A stretch of DNA of 64,000 bases from Adiantum capillus-veneris (GCA_014529385.2 CM043944.1:84934884-84998883); one strand, 5' to 3'. Counted from the first letter of the stretch, positions 12,190 to 23,129 are shown. Numbers and translations are program-made. The notes: a model not told the origin generated them from the sequence alone.

Positions 12190-13245
12190 GAAAACAAAGA
12201 AATCCAGACATCAACAAGCTCTCGAAATAAGGAGAAAACAAAGAAATGTGGAGAATCAAAAGATGAAGAAGACAACGAGTTCTATGACTCTGTAGAACAC
12301 TTCGAGCTTCAAGAAGATCAACGGCCCAGGAATCAATGTCATCGCTACATGAATAAAGTGCATCAAAAGTGGATTCCAAAGTCCTCGGTGAAGACACATC
12401 CACCACAAGCATCCTCATACATGGATCCTAATAAGGATGCAAAGACTCAACTAGGAGGAATACGACCAAAGCAACGAGCTAACAATGCTCTAATCAGTGG
12501 GCTAGAAAAGTCCTCCAAGAAACTACCACCCACGAGCAAACAGACAGTAACTTTCCACTACCAGCCAAAAAATAAAGGGAAAGTACAAGAAGTCAACCTT
12601 GCTGAGGATAGTAGCGATAGTGATGAATCTTACGACATCCCCTATCATCAACTTAGACCATTACTATCACCAACCCCTTCAGCAACAACCATGATAGGTC
12701 AAAAGAACAGGACAACAAGTCAAAGCCAAAAAGCTCCACAAATCTGGATACCAAAAAGCTAGATCGGCCAAAAACAGATATGGATCAAGAAGACAAAGAT
12801 CTCTAATGACAAATCACAAGATCCAACACCAAAAAAAAAGCAAGGAAAGCGTGCACGAACGGGTAAGAATATCAAAAAGTCGGAAGCTTTCAAAACTCAG
12901 GTTTGGGCTCCAAAGAAGTTGATTCAAGCACAAAACAGTCAGGAATTCATTTGGATTCCAAAACAGCCACAGTATCAACTTTCAAAGCCTGAATCCCGCC
13001 ACCAACCAAGCGTACAAGGGCTGACGCAAAGACCACTGTCCACTCACACAACAAAAAGGTGGATCCCAAAGAAGTCTCTTCAAACACAAACAAAGCATGG
13101 GCAAGTATGGGTTCCCAAACGAGAGCCAGCAACAAAACAGCCAATAATCGCAAAGAAATGGGTCCCGAAGAAGAACAACAAAACTGCTGTCAGTGCATCG
13201 CCGCTTGAATTCTTACAATTCTTCCTACGATTACAGTACAGTTAG
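12190..13245 (+). pseudogene. Third ORF with repeated W-[IVA]-P-K motif
   Basis: Continues in the protease frame after its stop, with further breaks (TAG at 12760-12762). Two open parts are 12349-12762 and 12919-13245. The basic, low-complexity protein carries a tryptophan-anchored motif at least eight times: KWIPKS, IWIPKS, IWIKKT, VWAPKK, FIWIPK, RWIPKK, VWVPKR, KWVPKK, becoming denser towards the C-terminus. It lies exactly where RT should follow protease. Single WVPK motifs occur in linkers of plant copia polyproteins (recalled knowledge). The repeated form here I cannot assign. A nucleic-acid or capsid-binding tail would be a guess. Confidence 0.6.
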
Positions 13246-14898
13246 AAGAGAGCAAGTCACTTCAATCAAGCAACGATACAGGAGCTTCAAAGACCATTAC
13301 ATTTCTTAGAATAGGAAGCCTCGCCAACAAATGCCAATAAGCAAATTGCTTATACCCACATCTTGCACAACATAAATCTTTTCCATGCATTGACTGTGTA
13401 TGCATAATAGGGCTACATTACAAGGCCTGCATAGGCACAACTTTTTGCCCAAGCACAACACATACCCTTTGCGATACCCTGTCGTAAAGGATGACTCCAA
13501 ATAGGAAGGGGGGAGGCATTCTGAATGCGGACCTAACATTATGACTATTAGAGGGAAATGTTTTGTGAGATGCATTGAATTTTTGTGTTTTATTGTGATA
13601 GTTTTTTGACAAAATTTAGAGTATATGCCCTCATAGTAGTGTTACAAAGGAGTATGGGGACAAAATCCATATATGAGCCCCTAGGGACATGTGTATAGTG
13701 TACATAGCATTTAGATTTCTATTTGAATGATTTTTCTTTTGTTGAGTTGTTTTAAGATTTTCCTTGTTTATTATTAAGAAAAAATTAAAAAAATCCATAA
13801 ACCACATGAAGAAAAGACTGACGAGAGGCCTGAGCACTACAAAGAGAAGAAGGTACAGGAAATCGATGAAACTTCACGAAGTATGTCTCAGCAGCCACTA
13901 CAACAGCCGAAGAACTTGTCACAAAGCAGTGTCAACATGCAACCGACAAGTCATACAAGTCAGATTCGAGTAGCTACGCCACAAAATGAGTGAGGTGTTA
14001 GTCCCAAAGCTTCAAGTAATATTCTTTGTGGTCTAAGAATCTTAGCTATTCTAGGTACTTCTCAAGCTGGAAGAGTTGAGCATATTTACGTTGTGTCGCT
14101 CATGCTGGTATAGGTGAGCAAAAGAGTCAAAGTCTAAGTACTTAAGTCTGGTGAAGTGAAGGAGAAGGTCCAAAAGACACTCACGTACTGAGCACAGTGA
14201 GATACGAGTGGAGAAACTTCTACATCGAAAACCCTTCTTGGAAAGGTGGAAGCTATTGAGACATCTTTTGATGTCACATGTGCTACATCTATTCCTCGAA
14301 ACACCCATCATCTCCTTCTTTCACATTGCATGCTTTTGTTGACAAATTTCTCATATGCATATAGAGTGTCCCATAATTGGCACTTGCATCAGGCACTCTT
14401 TCCGTGTTTCACCCAAGCACTCACCTTTCATGAACATGTACTTCATGTTCAACTACTCGACTCCAATAAGAGCGTATACCAAAGGCATTTTTTTTCCCAC
14501 CGGGTTTTTTCCCTTTGTTCATCCAAGTTTTAGACCCTAATCTAAAGACACCTATCACCATCCTCTTGTACATATTCCTTCTACATCAACAATAAGGAAA
14601 TGCTACTCAAATCAATTGACAAATGAATTGGAGCACCAATTTCAGATCATAGCATACTTCTTCTCAATGGCGAGTCGAAGAATGGCCTACACTAACAAAG
14701 CTGCAGACAACACTAACAACATGATTGCACAAGAACAAAGAAGTCCCCAATGAAGAAGAGCAGACTTAAAAGTAATAAGAGGATCTCAAAAGATGAATGG
14801 TTATGATGATAGACATCCGCTCTAATGGATCATAGTTCTTCTTGTGGTTCGACAAAGATACAAGCAGTGCAACAGATGAAGCCAAAACAACAGCAAAG
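13246..14898 (+). other. 3-prime noncoding part of the Ty3-like element
   Basis: About 1.65 kb with only short ORFs on both strands and no recognisable RT, RNase H, integrase or other domain. Confidence 0.6.
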
Positions 14899-14929
14899 TG
14901 TTGACCGCTGGGTCAACATCACAACATAA
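14899..14929 (+). repeat. Internal copy of the LTR 5-prime terminus
   Basis: 31 bases match the first 31 bases of the LTR with one mismatch, including the TTGACC/GGTCAA inverted repeat. It directly abuts the captured helicase fragment, so it marks the junction of the event that brought that fragment in. Confidence 0.9.
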
Positions 14930-14930
14930 A

Positions 14931-15296
14931 TCATACAAAGTTGTCATTGCCTCACAAGATCAGAAAGCCAATCACTCAATTCTACAGATTGTAGAAGTTG
15001 TTTCTAAGAATCACAAATACTCCGAATTGACAGATTTGCTAGAGCAAGTGATGGATGGAACTTTCACTATCCATGATGATAAGAGTAAAGTTAAACGACA
15101 TTGGGTTCTTTTGAATTTAGATCTGGCAGTAGACCTATAATGACAGAAACAGATGTTGCAGCTCGGAGCGTGGATGTGAAAGACATAAAGTTCGTCATCA
15201 ATTATGATTTTCCTAAATCATGTGAAGACTATGTACATCGGATTGGACAAACAAGACAAGCTACTGCAAAGGATATAGTCTATACTTTCTTTACAA
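14931..15296 (+). pseudogene. Captured DEAD-box RNA helicase fragment (DBP2/DDX5-like)
   Basis: Plus-strand reading matches the second RecA-like domain of a DBP2-type DEAD-box RNA helicase: QKANHSILQIVEVV near the domain entry, then after one frameshift near 15105 the motif V region ([20 protein letters not shown]) and the motif VI region ([11 protein letters not shown], where the family has HRIGRTGRA), ending at VYTFFT. About 30 residues around motif IV are missing, joined at a Met-Asp-Gly that occurs on both sides in the family. No intron is visible, which suggests capture from spliced RNA. Not functional: partial, frameshifted, key arginines changed. Confidence 0.85.
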
Positions 15297-15362
15297 CAAC
15301 AAAACGACAACAAAGACCACATCGCCATCGATAATCAGGTCATGTCGGGGACGACATGCACG

Positions 15363-15375
15363 CGGAAGGGGGGAA
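15363..15375 (+). other. Polypurine tract
   Basis: CGGAAGGGGGGAA lies directly before the 3-prime LTR, the expected place of the plus-strand primer for reverse transcription. Confidence 0.85.
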
Positions 15376-16332
15376 TGTTGACCGCTGGGTCAACAACACA
15401 ACATAACTCAAGTTTCGTACCAAAGTCTTATCTTTTGCGAGTTATGAAATGCTGCAGATTATGGCTATAAACGTCATTTGTAATGAGTAGTTATTCTAGT
15501 TTCAGAAGCTCGGGTGCAATGGCACTTCCAGATTGTAAATACAAAGCCATTTGACCCTTTCAACCCCATTTTTGGTTAAACTTAAGGTAGCCTTAGTATA
15601 TAAGGTACCTAGGTCATTTTGTAAAGAGGACTTTTAATCATAATCAAACTTTAGCGCTGCTGTCTACTGTGTGTGAGAGAGAAAGAGAGTGAGCGTGAGC
15701 TTCATCCTCTCGCTACGCCCGGCTCGCTCAACGCATTGGAGATCCGACTGCACCATTGCTGTGGGCTCGAGGAGAGCTACGCGACAACGCCAAGCATTCC
15801 ACGCGAGATGAAGCGCACACGCCGACGCATCTACGAGCTATTTGTGGCCGTAAGTGTATCAAACGATGTCTGTTTTCTGCGTTCTAGTAGTCTATAGAAT
15901 CGTGGCGACATAAGCTACGCATAGGTATTCATAAATTTCAGTTTTGGGCACTTTCAGAATTGTGCTCTGTCATACTACGCGTTTTCCGCAGACGGGTTTA
16001 GAGTGAGGATTTTGAGTATAGAAGCTTAGGGATAGGTGTATCCTAGTGAGGGGATGGTGTTCCTTAAGTTTCTTATGAATCTGGCATGATTAAGTGAGTT
16101 ACCTTTAGTATGTGTGTATGTGGCTAGGTGGTGTAGTTGAGAGCAGTGAGGTTCTTGATTGTGGTTTAGTTGGCCTTCCAGAGTGTTGTATGTGTAGGAT
16201 GGTCTCAGCTTGATAAGCTAAAGAGATTTCCTCCGTGTGCCTATTGTGTCATCTGTGTCCTCGATTGACATTATGTTGATCTAGGTAGTGTTTGCATGCA
16301 CTTCATGGGTGTGTGAGACTTCCCGTCCAATA
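15376..16332 (+). repeat. 3-prime LTR of the Ty3-like element
   Basis: 957 bp, same length as the 5-prime LTR. It ends TA instead of CA after one substitution, and keeps the terminal W-box inverted repeat and the TATA box at 15597-15605. Most of the by-eye differences from the 5-prime LTR are transitions. Confidence 0.95.
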
Positions 16333-16337
16333 GATAC
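16333..16337. repeat. Target-site duplication, right (GATAC)
   Basis: Second copy of the 5-bp duplication. Flanking DNA resumes here as in copy B 45095 onward. Confidence 0.97.
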
Positions 16338-16725
16338 TTGTTGATATTTAACACTACATGGATGATAGGTATAAATCTAAAAGGTTTTAAGTAGGACATG
16401 GATAACAACTGATACGTTCATTGATACCTGTTATATGTCTGTTGTCTTGGTTATATGAATACAAGTGAGGACTTTATCTTTACTTATGATGTTTTTGGCT
16501 TAGTTGTCCATCACCGTCAAACCTAGCCTCTTTCACTTCAAAATAAGTTGTTCTTGACTATCTTATGTACAAAACACTAGAATGATACCTCATTCTCACT
16601 ATGGTGTACAAAAATGAATCAAAGACTAAGTTGTTTTTGTGCTAATCATTGTCTATAGTCTAAAAAGCCAACTGTCTTTTGAATTGTTACGTTCTTTTGT
16701 GTATAAGTCTAAAAACAACAACATC

Positions 16726-16768
<43 letters not shown>

Positions 16769-17000
16769 TCATGATGTCGTATGTCTAAGTGGATAATTTC
16801 ATGCATGAGTCACATATTTAGTGTTTTTATAAGTGCTTGGAATATGGTTGGGAGCATAGCATTTTTGCATGATGGCAAGCTTGCAATGGCCCTCATGTGG
16901 CATGGGAATGGTTTTTTATATCACTTCTTGAAGTTTGAAGTCGTCAATGTCAGAAGTTTTTGGAGTGAAGATTATGCTATGGGATTTGACATCGACTGAC
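16338..17000. other. Duplicated noncoding stretch with AC tract
   Basis: Collinear with copy B 45095 to about 45790. Contains an AC run at 16730-16766 (longer in B, about 45486-45545). A 72-codon ORF (16781-16999) is open in both copies but matches no family I know. The block 16610-16770 before and in the AC run is repeated at 20130-20292. Confidence 0.55.
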
Positions 17001-17288
17001 GGTATCACTAATGCTGATGCAAGAGCGGTTGAAGCATTCATGAACTATAAGGTTGTGCTTGGTGAAGCTTTGGTCAATATTTGTGCCGAATAATGTGTGC
17101 TTAAAGAGCTAAGCTAGATCAAGGCTATGGTGGTGTTTTATAAACTAGACATCGACAAAGTCAAGGAGGCTACAAAAATGATGGAAGTGCGCATCGTACC
17201 TACCATAGTGTTTGTTGTACAAGCCAAAGGTGGTGCACTCGTGAAAGCACAAAAGGTTCTTGATGGGCTTTATTTTTTCATCGATTGA
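17001..17288 (+). pseudogene. Thioredoxin-like pseudogene
   Basis: One frame reads through the thioredoxin fold pattern: VEAFMNYK, then LVNICAE followed by a stop where the Trp of the WCGPC active site is expected, then CVLKELS, a second stop, then VVFYKLDIDKVKEAT and VRIVPTIVFV. The spacing from Asp-x-Asp to the Val and cis-Pro-Thr matches thioredoxins, but the active site is destroyed. No intron is visible. In copy B only the 5-prime half remains, because the 7-kb deletion there cuts at 17133. Weak similarity judged by eye. Confidence 0.5.
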
Positions 17289-17451
17289 ATACATTGAATA
17301 CGGCGATGGCCAACTTGAAGGTGGATGAGCATGTGAATGCTTGCTTACTGTTTAATAGAACACAGAAGTTATTTTGGGAATAAGAAAACGATGAGCTCCA
17401 TAATAATAAAGGGTCGGGTGACTTAAAAGCATGGGAAATTGTCGTCATAAA

Positions 17452-17705
17452 GGTTGACGAGCGCGTCACTGTCACGACAATTTTTGTGGCAAGGGCAACA
17501 AGGAGGAGAATAGCAGGCCTCTTTGCGTCCCATGAAAAAGCTACAGACCGATGTTGAGAAGTCGACGAGCAATAGTTAACGCTGATGAGTAAGGGCTTTG
17601 AAGCTGAAAACAGTTCCAAGGGAGGTCGCTTTTGGCGAGAGCGACGAGGAGGACGGATTAAGCAGGAGACGAGGGCGGACGTCAACTGGGGCATCGGAGA
17701 GCTGC
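17452..17705. repeat. Dispersed repeat R1
   Basis: About 250 bases similar to R3 (18706-18960) and partly to R2 (18461-18620). R1 differs from R3 largely by G-to-A and C-to-T changes at former CpG sites (for example GGCGACAAGG versus GGCAACAAGG). No protein family recognised. Confidence 0.85.
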
Positions 17706-17865
17706 ACTACTGGGGTCATCTCATCAAGGAGCACTACGAGCAAGAAAAGGAGCATCAACTGTAGAAGAGCTCTATGAGCACCAGGCCGTCGAGTAGCAAA
17801 ATATAGAGCTTCTGACAGAGATAAGCATGGCCGCAGTGCAGTGAAGAAGGAAGAAGGGTACCTGA

Positions 17866-18027
17866 GCTAAGGCTCTGTTTGTCGGGCAATTTCTTGATGT
17901 GTATTTTACTCGATCTTTCTATAAGCACATACTGGGAGTGAAAGTGACTTATCATGATATTGAGGTTGTAGATCCAGACTTCTATTCCTACTTCAAGTTT
18001 GTAGGCCTTGTGGTTGCTAAGGCTCTG
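17866..18027 (+). pseudogene. Permuted HECT E3 ligase fragment (UPL1-like)
   Basis: Uninterrupted 54-codon reading: AKALFVGQFLDVYFTRSFYK, then HILGVKVTYHDIEVVDPD, then FYSYFKFVGLVVAKAL. These are N-lobe HECT residues of plant UPL1-type ubiquitin ligases, but the last block (SYFKFVG...AKAL) normally comes first. The order is thus circularly permuted, and the 12 bases GCTAAGGCTCTG occur at both ends (17866-17877, 18016-18027). A head-to-tail duplication then trimmed, or capture from circular DNA, would explain it. No HECT catalytic cysteine region is present. No host gene surrounds it. Confidence 0.85.
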
Positions 18028-18234
18028 AGAAGCCGTCGAGCAAGGAGAACGAGAACGAGGCTAGCAAGGAGCTGGTAAGGCATTCTGCAAGGGATGTGAA
18101 GTCGGCTGAGTTGCAGGGTAGTTTACAAACATAATGCAAAGACTTGGTGTAGAAGTTCACAAAGCTATGTCAAAGGAGAAGTAGTTTTTATCAATTTTCA
18201 GAGGTTTGTTTGAGTGAAAAGAAGACCGAAGCTA

Positions 18235-18465
18235 GCAACGGCAAAGTGAGTGCACGTGAAGGTGGTCGAGAAGAGTGAGGGAAGGGCATTGAGGCCATAC
18301 AGAATCGGCATTTTCACTTCCGCTCAGTCTCCACGAGTTCAAGAGCACTTGTTGCCTATTGTGATCAAGTTATTTTTTTGTATTCAGATTTTAGTTCATT
18401 AAGAAATTTAATTCAAGGTTTTCTTTTGTGCTATATTCTCTCGAGATGTGTATCTTTCTCAGGAG
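18235..18465. repeat. Direct repeat D1
   Basis: About 230 bases repeated at 19666-19890 (shared GGAAGGGCATTGAGGCCATA, TCAAGAGCACTTGTTGCCTA). Followed here by R2. Part of the mosaic of repeats in the A-only segment. Confidence 0.85.
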
Positions 18466-18620
18466 GAGAATAGCAGGCCTCTTTCCATCCCATGAAAGCT
18501 GCGGATCGATGATGAGAAGTCGACGAGCGGCAGTTAACGCTGATGAGCAAGGGCTTTGAAGCTACAAACAGTTCCAAGGCGGGCCTCTTTTGGCACAGGT
18601 GATGAGGAGAGGAGCCGTAG
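18461..18620. repeat. Dispersed repeat R2
   Basis: Partial copy of the R1/R3 unit, joined to the end of D1 at a shared AGGAGGAGAATAGCAGG stretch. Confidence 0.8.
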
Positions 18621-18705
18621 GCAGGAGCCAACGAGGACGAGGGCAGCTAAAAGCACGCGAAGAGACAGCGGGCAAGGAGGAGCAGAGGTGATTGCTGCCT
18701 TGAGG

Positions 18706-18960
18706 GTTGACAGGCGCGTCACTGTCAGGGCGGCTTTTGTGGCGAGGGCGACAAGGAGGAGAATAGCAGGCCTCTTTGCGTCCCATGAAAAAGCTGTAGA
18801 CCGATGCTGAGAAGCCGGGGAGCGGCAGTTAATGCTGATGAGCAAGGGCTTTGAATCTGCAAACAGTTCCAATGGAGGCCGCTTTCGGCGAGAGCGACAA
18901 GGAGGAGGGATTAAGCAAGAGCCGAGGGTGGACGTCAACTGGGGCATCAGAGAGCCGTCG
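18706..18960. repeat. Dispersed repeat R3
   Basis: Best-preserved, most CpG-rich copy of the unit. It has long open frames on both strands, but these mirror base composition and carry no recognised domain. Confidence 0.8.
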
Positions 18961-19540
18961 TGCACGGCCGTCAAGCATCAGAAGCACCAACTGCGGAAGA
19001 GCACGCGAGGGCCGAAAGTGTGCAGGGGATACATCAACAGGAAAGGTTGATAGGGGGCATCATCAAGGGCCGTGCGAGGTCAAGCAACAGGAGACCGAGA
19101 AAGCAGGGTCGCATGAGCAATTTCAGGAGTTGGCTGTCACCGAAGCTAGTGAGGAGCATGAACTACAGTAGAAAACCACCGTTGAAGAGGAAAGCCGCAG
19201 ACAAGACAACGTGGGATCGTGAAGTCAAGCAAGGAGATGAGCGAAGGTGGCAGGTATTGTGCCTGCACTAACACCACGAGCAGTTTTGAGGCTTATTAAA
19301 AAAAAAATAGACTTATTATTTTAAAGATGTTAAGAGTCCGTTCTTATGCGAAATCAAAATCTCAACCAAGAGGATCGTCAAGCTAAAGAGTGCCGAGAGC
19401 AACAATACAATGAGGAGGAGATGACGTTCATTGAGTTGAAGTAGACGATGTTGGCATACTATTTGGAGGCCGCCGACAAGCAAACAGTGCAAGGAGCAGC
19501 ATAAGGTCTTCTACAAGATCCTAGCTACAACATTCAGCAG
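18961..19540. other. Unassigned, GC-richer sequence
   Basis: Continues from R3 with plus-strand reading frames rich in Glu, Lys and Arg, and an A-run at 19302-19310. I recognise no gene. Confidence 0.4.
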
Positions 19541-19619
19541 CAGTGTTAAAACTTCTTCGAGATTCAACAGTGTTAAAGCTTCTACGAGATTCAACAGTGT
19601 TAAAATTTCTACTAGATAT
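19541..19619. repeat. Three-unit 27-bp tandem repeat
   Basis: Three diverged units based on AGTGTTAAAACTTCTTCGAG (27 bases each). Confidence 0.85.
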
Positions 19620-19665
19620 CTTTCAAAACAAAAAGAAGAAGGGATTACCTTGGTGAAGTGATCAC

Positions 19666-19890
19666 AAAGTGAGTACTGCACATGAAGGTGGTCGGGAAGA
19701 GTAAGGGAAGGGCATTGAGGCCATATAGATTTGGCATTTGCACTTTCGCTCATAGTCTCGGCAAGTTCAAGAGCACTTGTTGCCTATTGCGATCAAGTTA
19801 TTTTTTTGTATTCAGATTTTAGTTCATTAAGCAATTTAATTCAAGGTGTTCTTTTGTGCTATATTCTCTTGAGATGTGCATCTTTCTCTC
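19666..19890. repeat. Direct repeat D2
   Basis: Second copy of D1. It diverges after about 19890, where D1 runs into R2. Confidence 0.85.
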
Positions 19891-20129
19891 AGTATTTCCC
19901 ATAGCGAGCAGCTTGATGCTAACCCCCGGCTCAATTCGTGAACATAAAAATCCCCTGACAACGCATGTGCGCACGCGCACACACACACACACACATTTAA
20001 ACATGACAGTTTGATTTTACCCTTAGTAGAGGAGAGCTTTCTGTCTCAGTTCAATTTCTTGTTTGGGATCCCTATCCTGTATTTTCATCCTTGGTGGTAG
20101 ATTGGCAGCCCATACTCATTCCGTTCTCA

Positions 20130-20244
20130 TTCCAAAGACTAAGTTGTTTTTGTGCTAATCATTTTCCTTAGTCTAAAAAGCCAACTATCTTTTGAATTGT
20201 TATGCTGTTTTGTGTATAAGTATAAGCATAAAAACAACAACATC

Positions 20245-20293
<49 letters not shown>
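20130..20293. repeat. Local duplicate of 16610-16770, ending in an AC tract
   Basis: About 110 bases (CTAAGTTGTTTTTGTGCTAA onward) plus the AC run at 20247-20293 repeat the earlier block. In copy B only the first block exists (the second lies in its deletion). Confidence 0.88.
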
Positions 20294-21225
20294 CCAACTT
20301 CCCATAAGGCAAATGGGAGCTACTTTGGACAAGTGGCATAGCCAAACTTAGAAGGACTAGAGTCAGCTTGCTAAATATGGTGGATTTTATTAACCTTATA
20401 CTTTTACTTTTCCCTTGCATTAATTAAATACTATAGTCTTATCGTCAATTCAGCTAGCTCTTCTACAAGACCTTTATACTATCCTTTTGAGCTTATATGA
20501 AGCTAACACGGGCTAGTGCCTACCTACTTATTTAGAACCTATCCTAGATTAAGATGGAATCTGGTAAAATTAAACTTATCCTTGAGCTTTGAAGCTACAT
20601 CTCCTATGTAAAACCTTATCACAATCCTTGGGAGGTTCTATGAAGCTAGTCCCAAAACCTACCAGATTTAGACCTAGTAAATTTAGACTATCTCTGGCAA
20701 GTTCAAATTCACCCTAAGGTTTCCCAAACTTCATTCTGAGAGTCTAATGAATAAATTTAATTACTTAAAATTTACACAACTAGTTTCTATTCTTAGACTC
20801 CTATAAATGCTCTAATTAGCTCCCTTTGTCTTGTACCTTTAATCAAGGTTTCTCTTTGAGATAGACATATCCTACCTTAATATGTAACTTTGACTTGGGA
20901 TAATTAAATAGCAATTATCCTTGATCTTTTATAGATTTCTTTCCTTTGGTCCCAAGCCTTTGACTTAAATAAGTCTAGAATCACTTTAAACAATTTCTCT
21001 TATTCTCTCTTATTTTTTTCAAACTTAACTGGCCAATTTAAGATGGAAACTACGTTTAAAAGGTTAGAAATTAATCTTTATGAAAGTATTTAGCAAGACA
21101 AATTCCACTTTGATTATCACATCAAAGTGATGTACTCGATAGTGGAGGATGACCAATATCAACAAGTATTTGTTGTAGCCATACTAACTCTCAAGATGAT
21201 AAAAATGCAAGTACATATTTAGCCT
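20294..21225. other. Unassigned AT-rich stretch
   Basis: No ORF, repeat or domain that I can support. It lies downstream, in minus-strand sense, of the copia relic and may include a decayed LTR. Confidence 0.4.
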
Positions 21226-21850
21226 CTATGGTAGAAATTGTTGCACATTTTTGCTTCTTGTTGGTGTAAGAAACAAGACATCTATTGACAAAGAAACGAT
21301 TTCAATGGTAGAGGACATTGATAAGTAAGATCTTTCCCAATCTACATTTTTATATCTCAAAAGGTGAAGTGAAATCATAGAATTCGAGAAAATTTGCAGC
21401 AAAGTGAATGTCAGGAGATGAGTGTTCAATCCAACAAATTGGAGACATCCAACAAGGCTAGCATAAGGTTGATGTGATGCTAATCCTCCATCTTGTTTCA
21501 CAAGTTGATATTTTCTTGTAGAACTCACAACACAAGGAGTAGTCATAGCAGAATGTGCGGAGGCTAGGCCATTTTTTTTTAATAATGTCCTGAATGTACT
21601 TTGTTTGACAAAGTTTCCAAACACTCTTCTCAGGATACCATTGAATTTGAATACCAAGACATGAGTGTGTGTCTCCCAAATCCACCATGTCTTGATGCCG
21701 AAGACAAAACCTTCTCTACTTATTAAAGAAAGTTGAGATTGTTGGAAACAAGTATGGTGTCATCCACACATAGAGCACGAATAACAAAACTATCTTTTTG
21801 CCATTTGATATATGTTAGTATTTGAGTAACAAGAGATAAAAACTTTAAAG
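21226..21850 (-). pseudogene. Decayed Ty1/copia RT fragment
   Basis: Minus-strand reading in shifting frames: VDLGDTHSCLGIQIQ and KYIQDIIKK match the copia RT block that normally reads DLG..FLGIQI...Y, and further on fragments resemble the region before RNase H (LQFVG, TSTIEIV). At least two frameshifts and no YVDD box in frame. It predates the copy B deletion, since no B counterpart survives. Confidence 0.75.
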
Positions 21851-22415
21851 GAGACTAAGAAATATCATCTTGATGCTGATGAATATAAGGTCTTTAAAGA
21901 GTATGTCAAAGGTAACTAAACTTTTATGTGATCCCTCTTTGGGTTAGTTTTATGATATTTATTGCAAAAAAACTAAGCATTATGACAAAATTCTCATTGT
22001 CTTAATTTAATTGGAGTGAGTTATTTGAATCTTGTAGGTTGACATTTAATCTGGATCTTCAATGAGAAGGATGGGACGAAAAAAGAAATCGTACGGATTT
22101 AGTTGTGTGTATCTTAGAAGTTGCAATAACAAAAGATTCTTAGTAATGAGATCATAACAGAAGATTTTGTAGTAATGAGATCCTTGTGTTGGGACTGGTT
22201 TTATGCTCTGCCTCTGTTTGTTGGCGGGATGGGGTGGAAACACCTTTATTGTTGCTTTTGTCATGAGAGGACATTCTCTTCTTGGTATTTGATTTAAGTT
22301 TGCATGTTAAAGGTGACGCTCTACTGGCAGTAGCCCCCTTGGCCTTTGAGATCCTCATGGTTGGAGAACTGATGCAAGAGAGTAGAGCAGCTATGTTGCA
22401 AGTGCATGTGATGCT

Positions 22416-22468
<53 letters not shown>

Positions 22469-22845
22469 GATTTTTCAAGGCAACAAGAATAGAATTCTAT
22501 GGAGCTCAAGTTCAAATGCAAGGCAAAAAATTAAGAACCACTAAATCCAGTCATGACACCACTATTCTCACACGGGATGGCCCATTACGAAACTGTACAA
22601 AACATACTTATAGAAATACCATTATATCTAAAAAAATAGAAATACAAACACCTTTTGCCTCCAAAATTTCCCTCCAAAGGACCAAATAGGTGAAAAAAAA
22701 TTGGCCCTTTTTTGTACACTCAACCTTTGCTTTTAGCTTAAAAGGGTGTTGAAAAAATGATCTTGAAAAGTTTTACCGACCGAATTTGAAATGGGTCCCT
22801 TTTATTGGTGAAAAATTCACAACTAAGGGGTTTTATATTGACTGT
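21851..22845. other. Unassigned sequence with GA tract
   Basis: GA microsatellite at 22417-22469 gives dipeptide ORFs on both strands. Nothing else recognisable. Confidence 0.5.
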
Positions 22846-23129
22846 ATACATGAGCTTCATTTATAGCCTTGAGCTAAGCATATTGGCACACACAAGGGAT
22901 TATGTCACAAGGATTGCTCAGTAGGATGCACACTAGGTTTCCACATAAGCTAAGTCACATTATCCATCATATACCACAAGTTGACTAAACATCCACAAAA
23001 CCTACACCCTAATAGTATGCGGTTGGATGTGAAGTCGGTGTTTCTAACCAGATGAAATCTCTTAGGTGTTGTGGTTTAGGCCATCAAGCCATACTCCCAT
23101 TACTAACCCATGACTAAATTTCTTGTTAT

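Larger units (their letters stand above)
5069..16332 (+). mobile_element. Non-autonomous Ty3-like LTR retrotransposon, 11.26 kb
   Basis: Two 957-bp LTRs (5069-6025 and 15376-16332) flank an internal region with primer site, palindrome-rich leader, gag, protease, a repeat-rich third ORF, a captured helicase fragment and a polypurine tract. The insertion has a perfect 5-bp duplication and an empty counterpart in copy B. No reverse transcriptase, RNase H or integrase motif is readable anywhere inside on either strand, so mobility would have needed enzymes in trans. By eye the LTRs differ at about 18 of 957 positions, similar to the A/B divergence. The primer site and protease type resemble the Tat/Athila side of Ty3 elements. 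That placement is inference. Confidence 0.93.

Noticed and set aside
14898-15334. Functional small RNA helicase gene
   Set aside because: The reading is partial, frameshifted and lacks the first RecA domain, and key arginines of motif VI are changed.
18556-19271. Long overlapping ORFs on both strands in the GC-richer patch as host genes
   Set aside because: Open frames on both strands reflect few stop codons in this base composition, and the unit is a repeat present three times.
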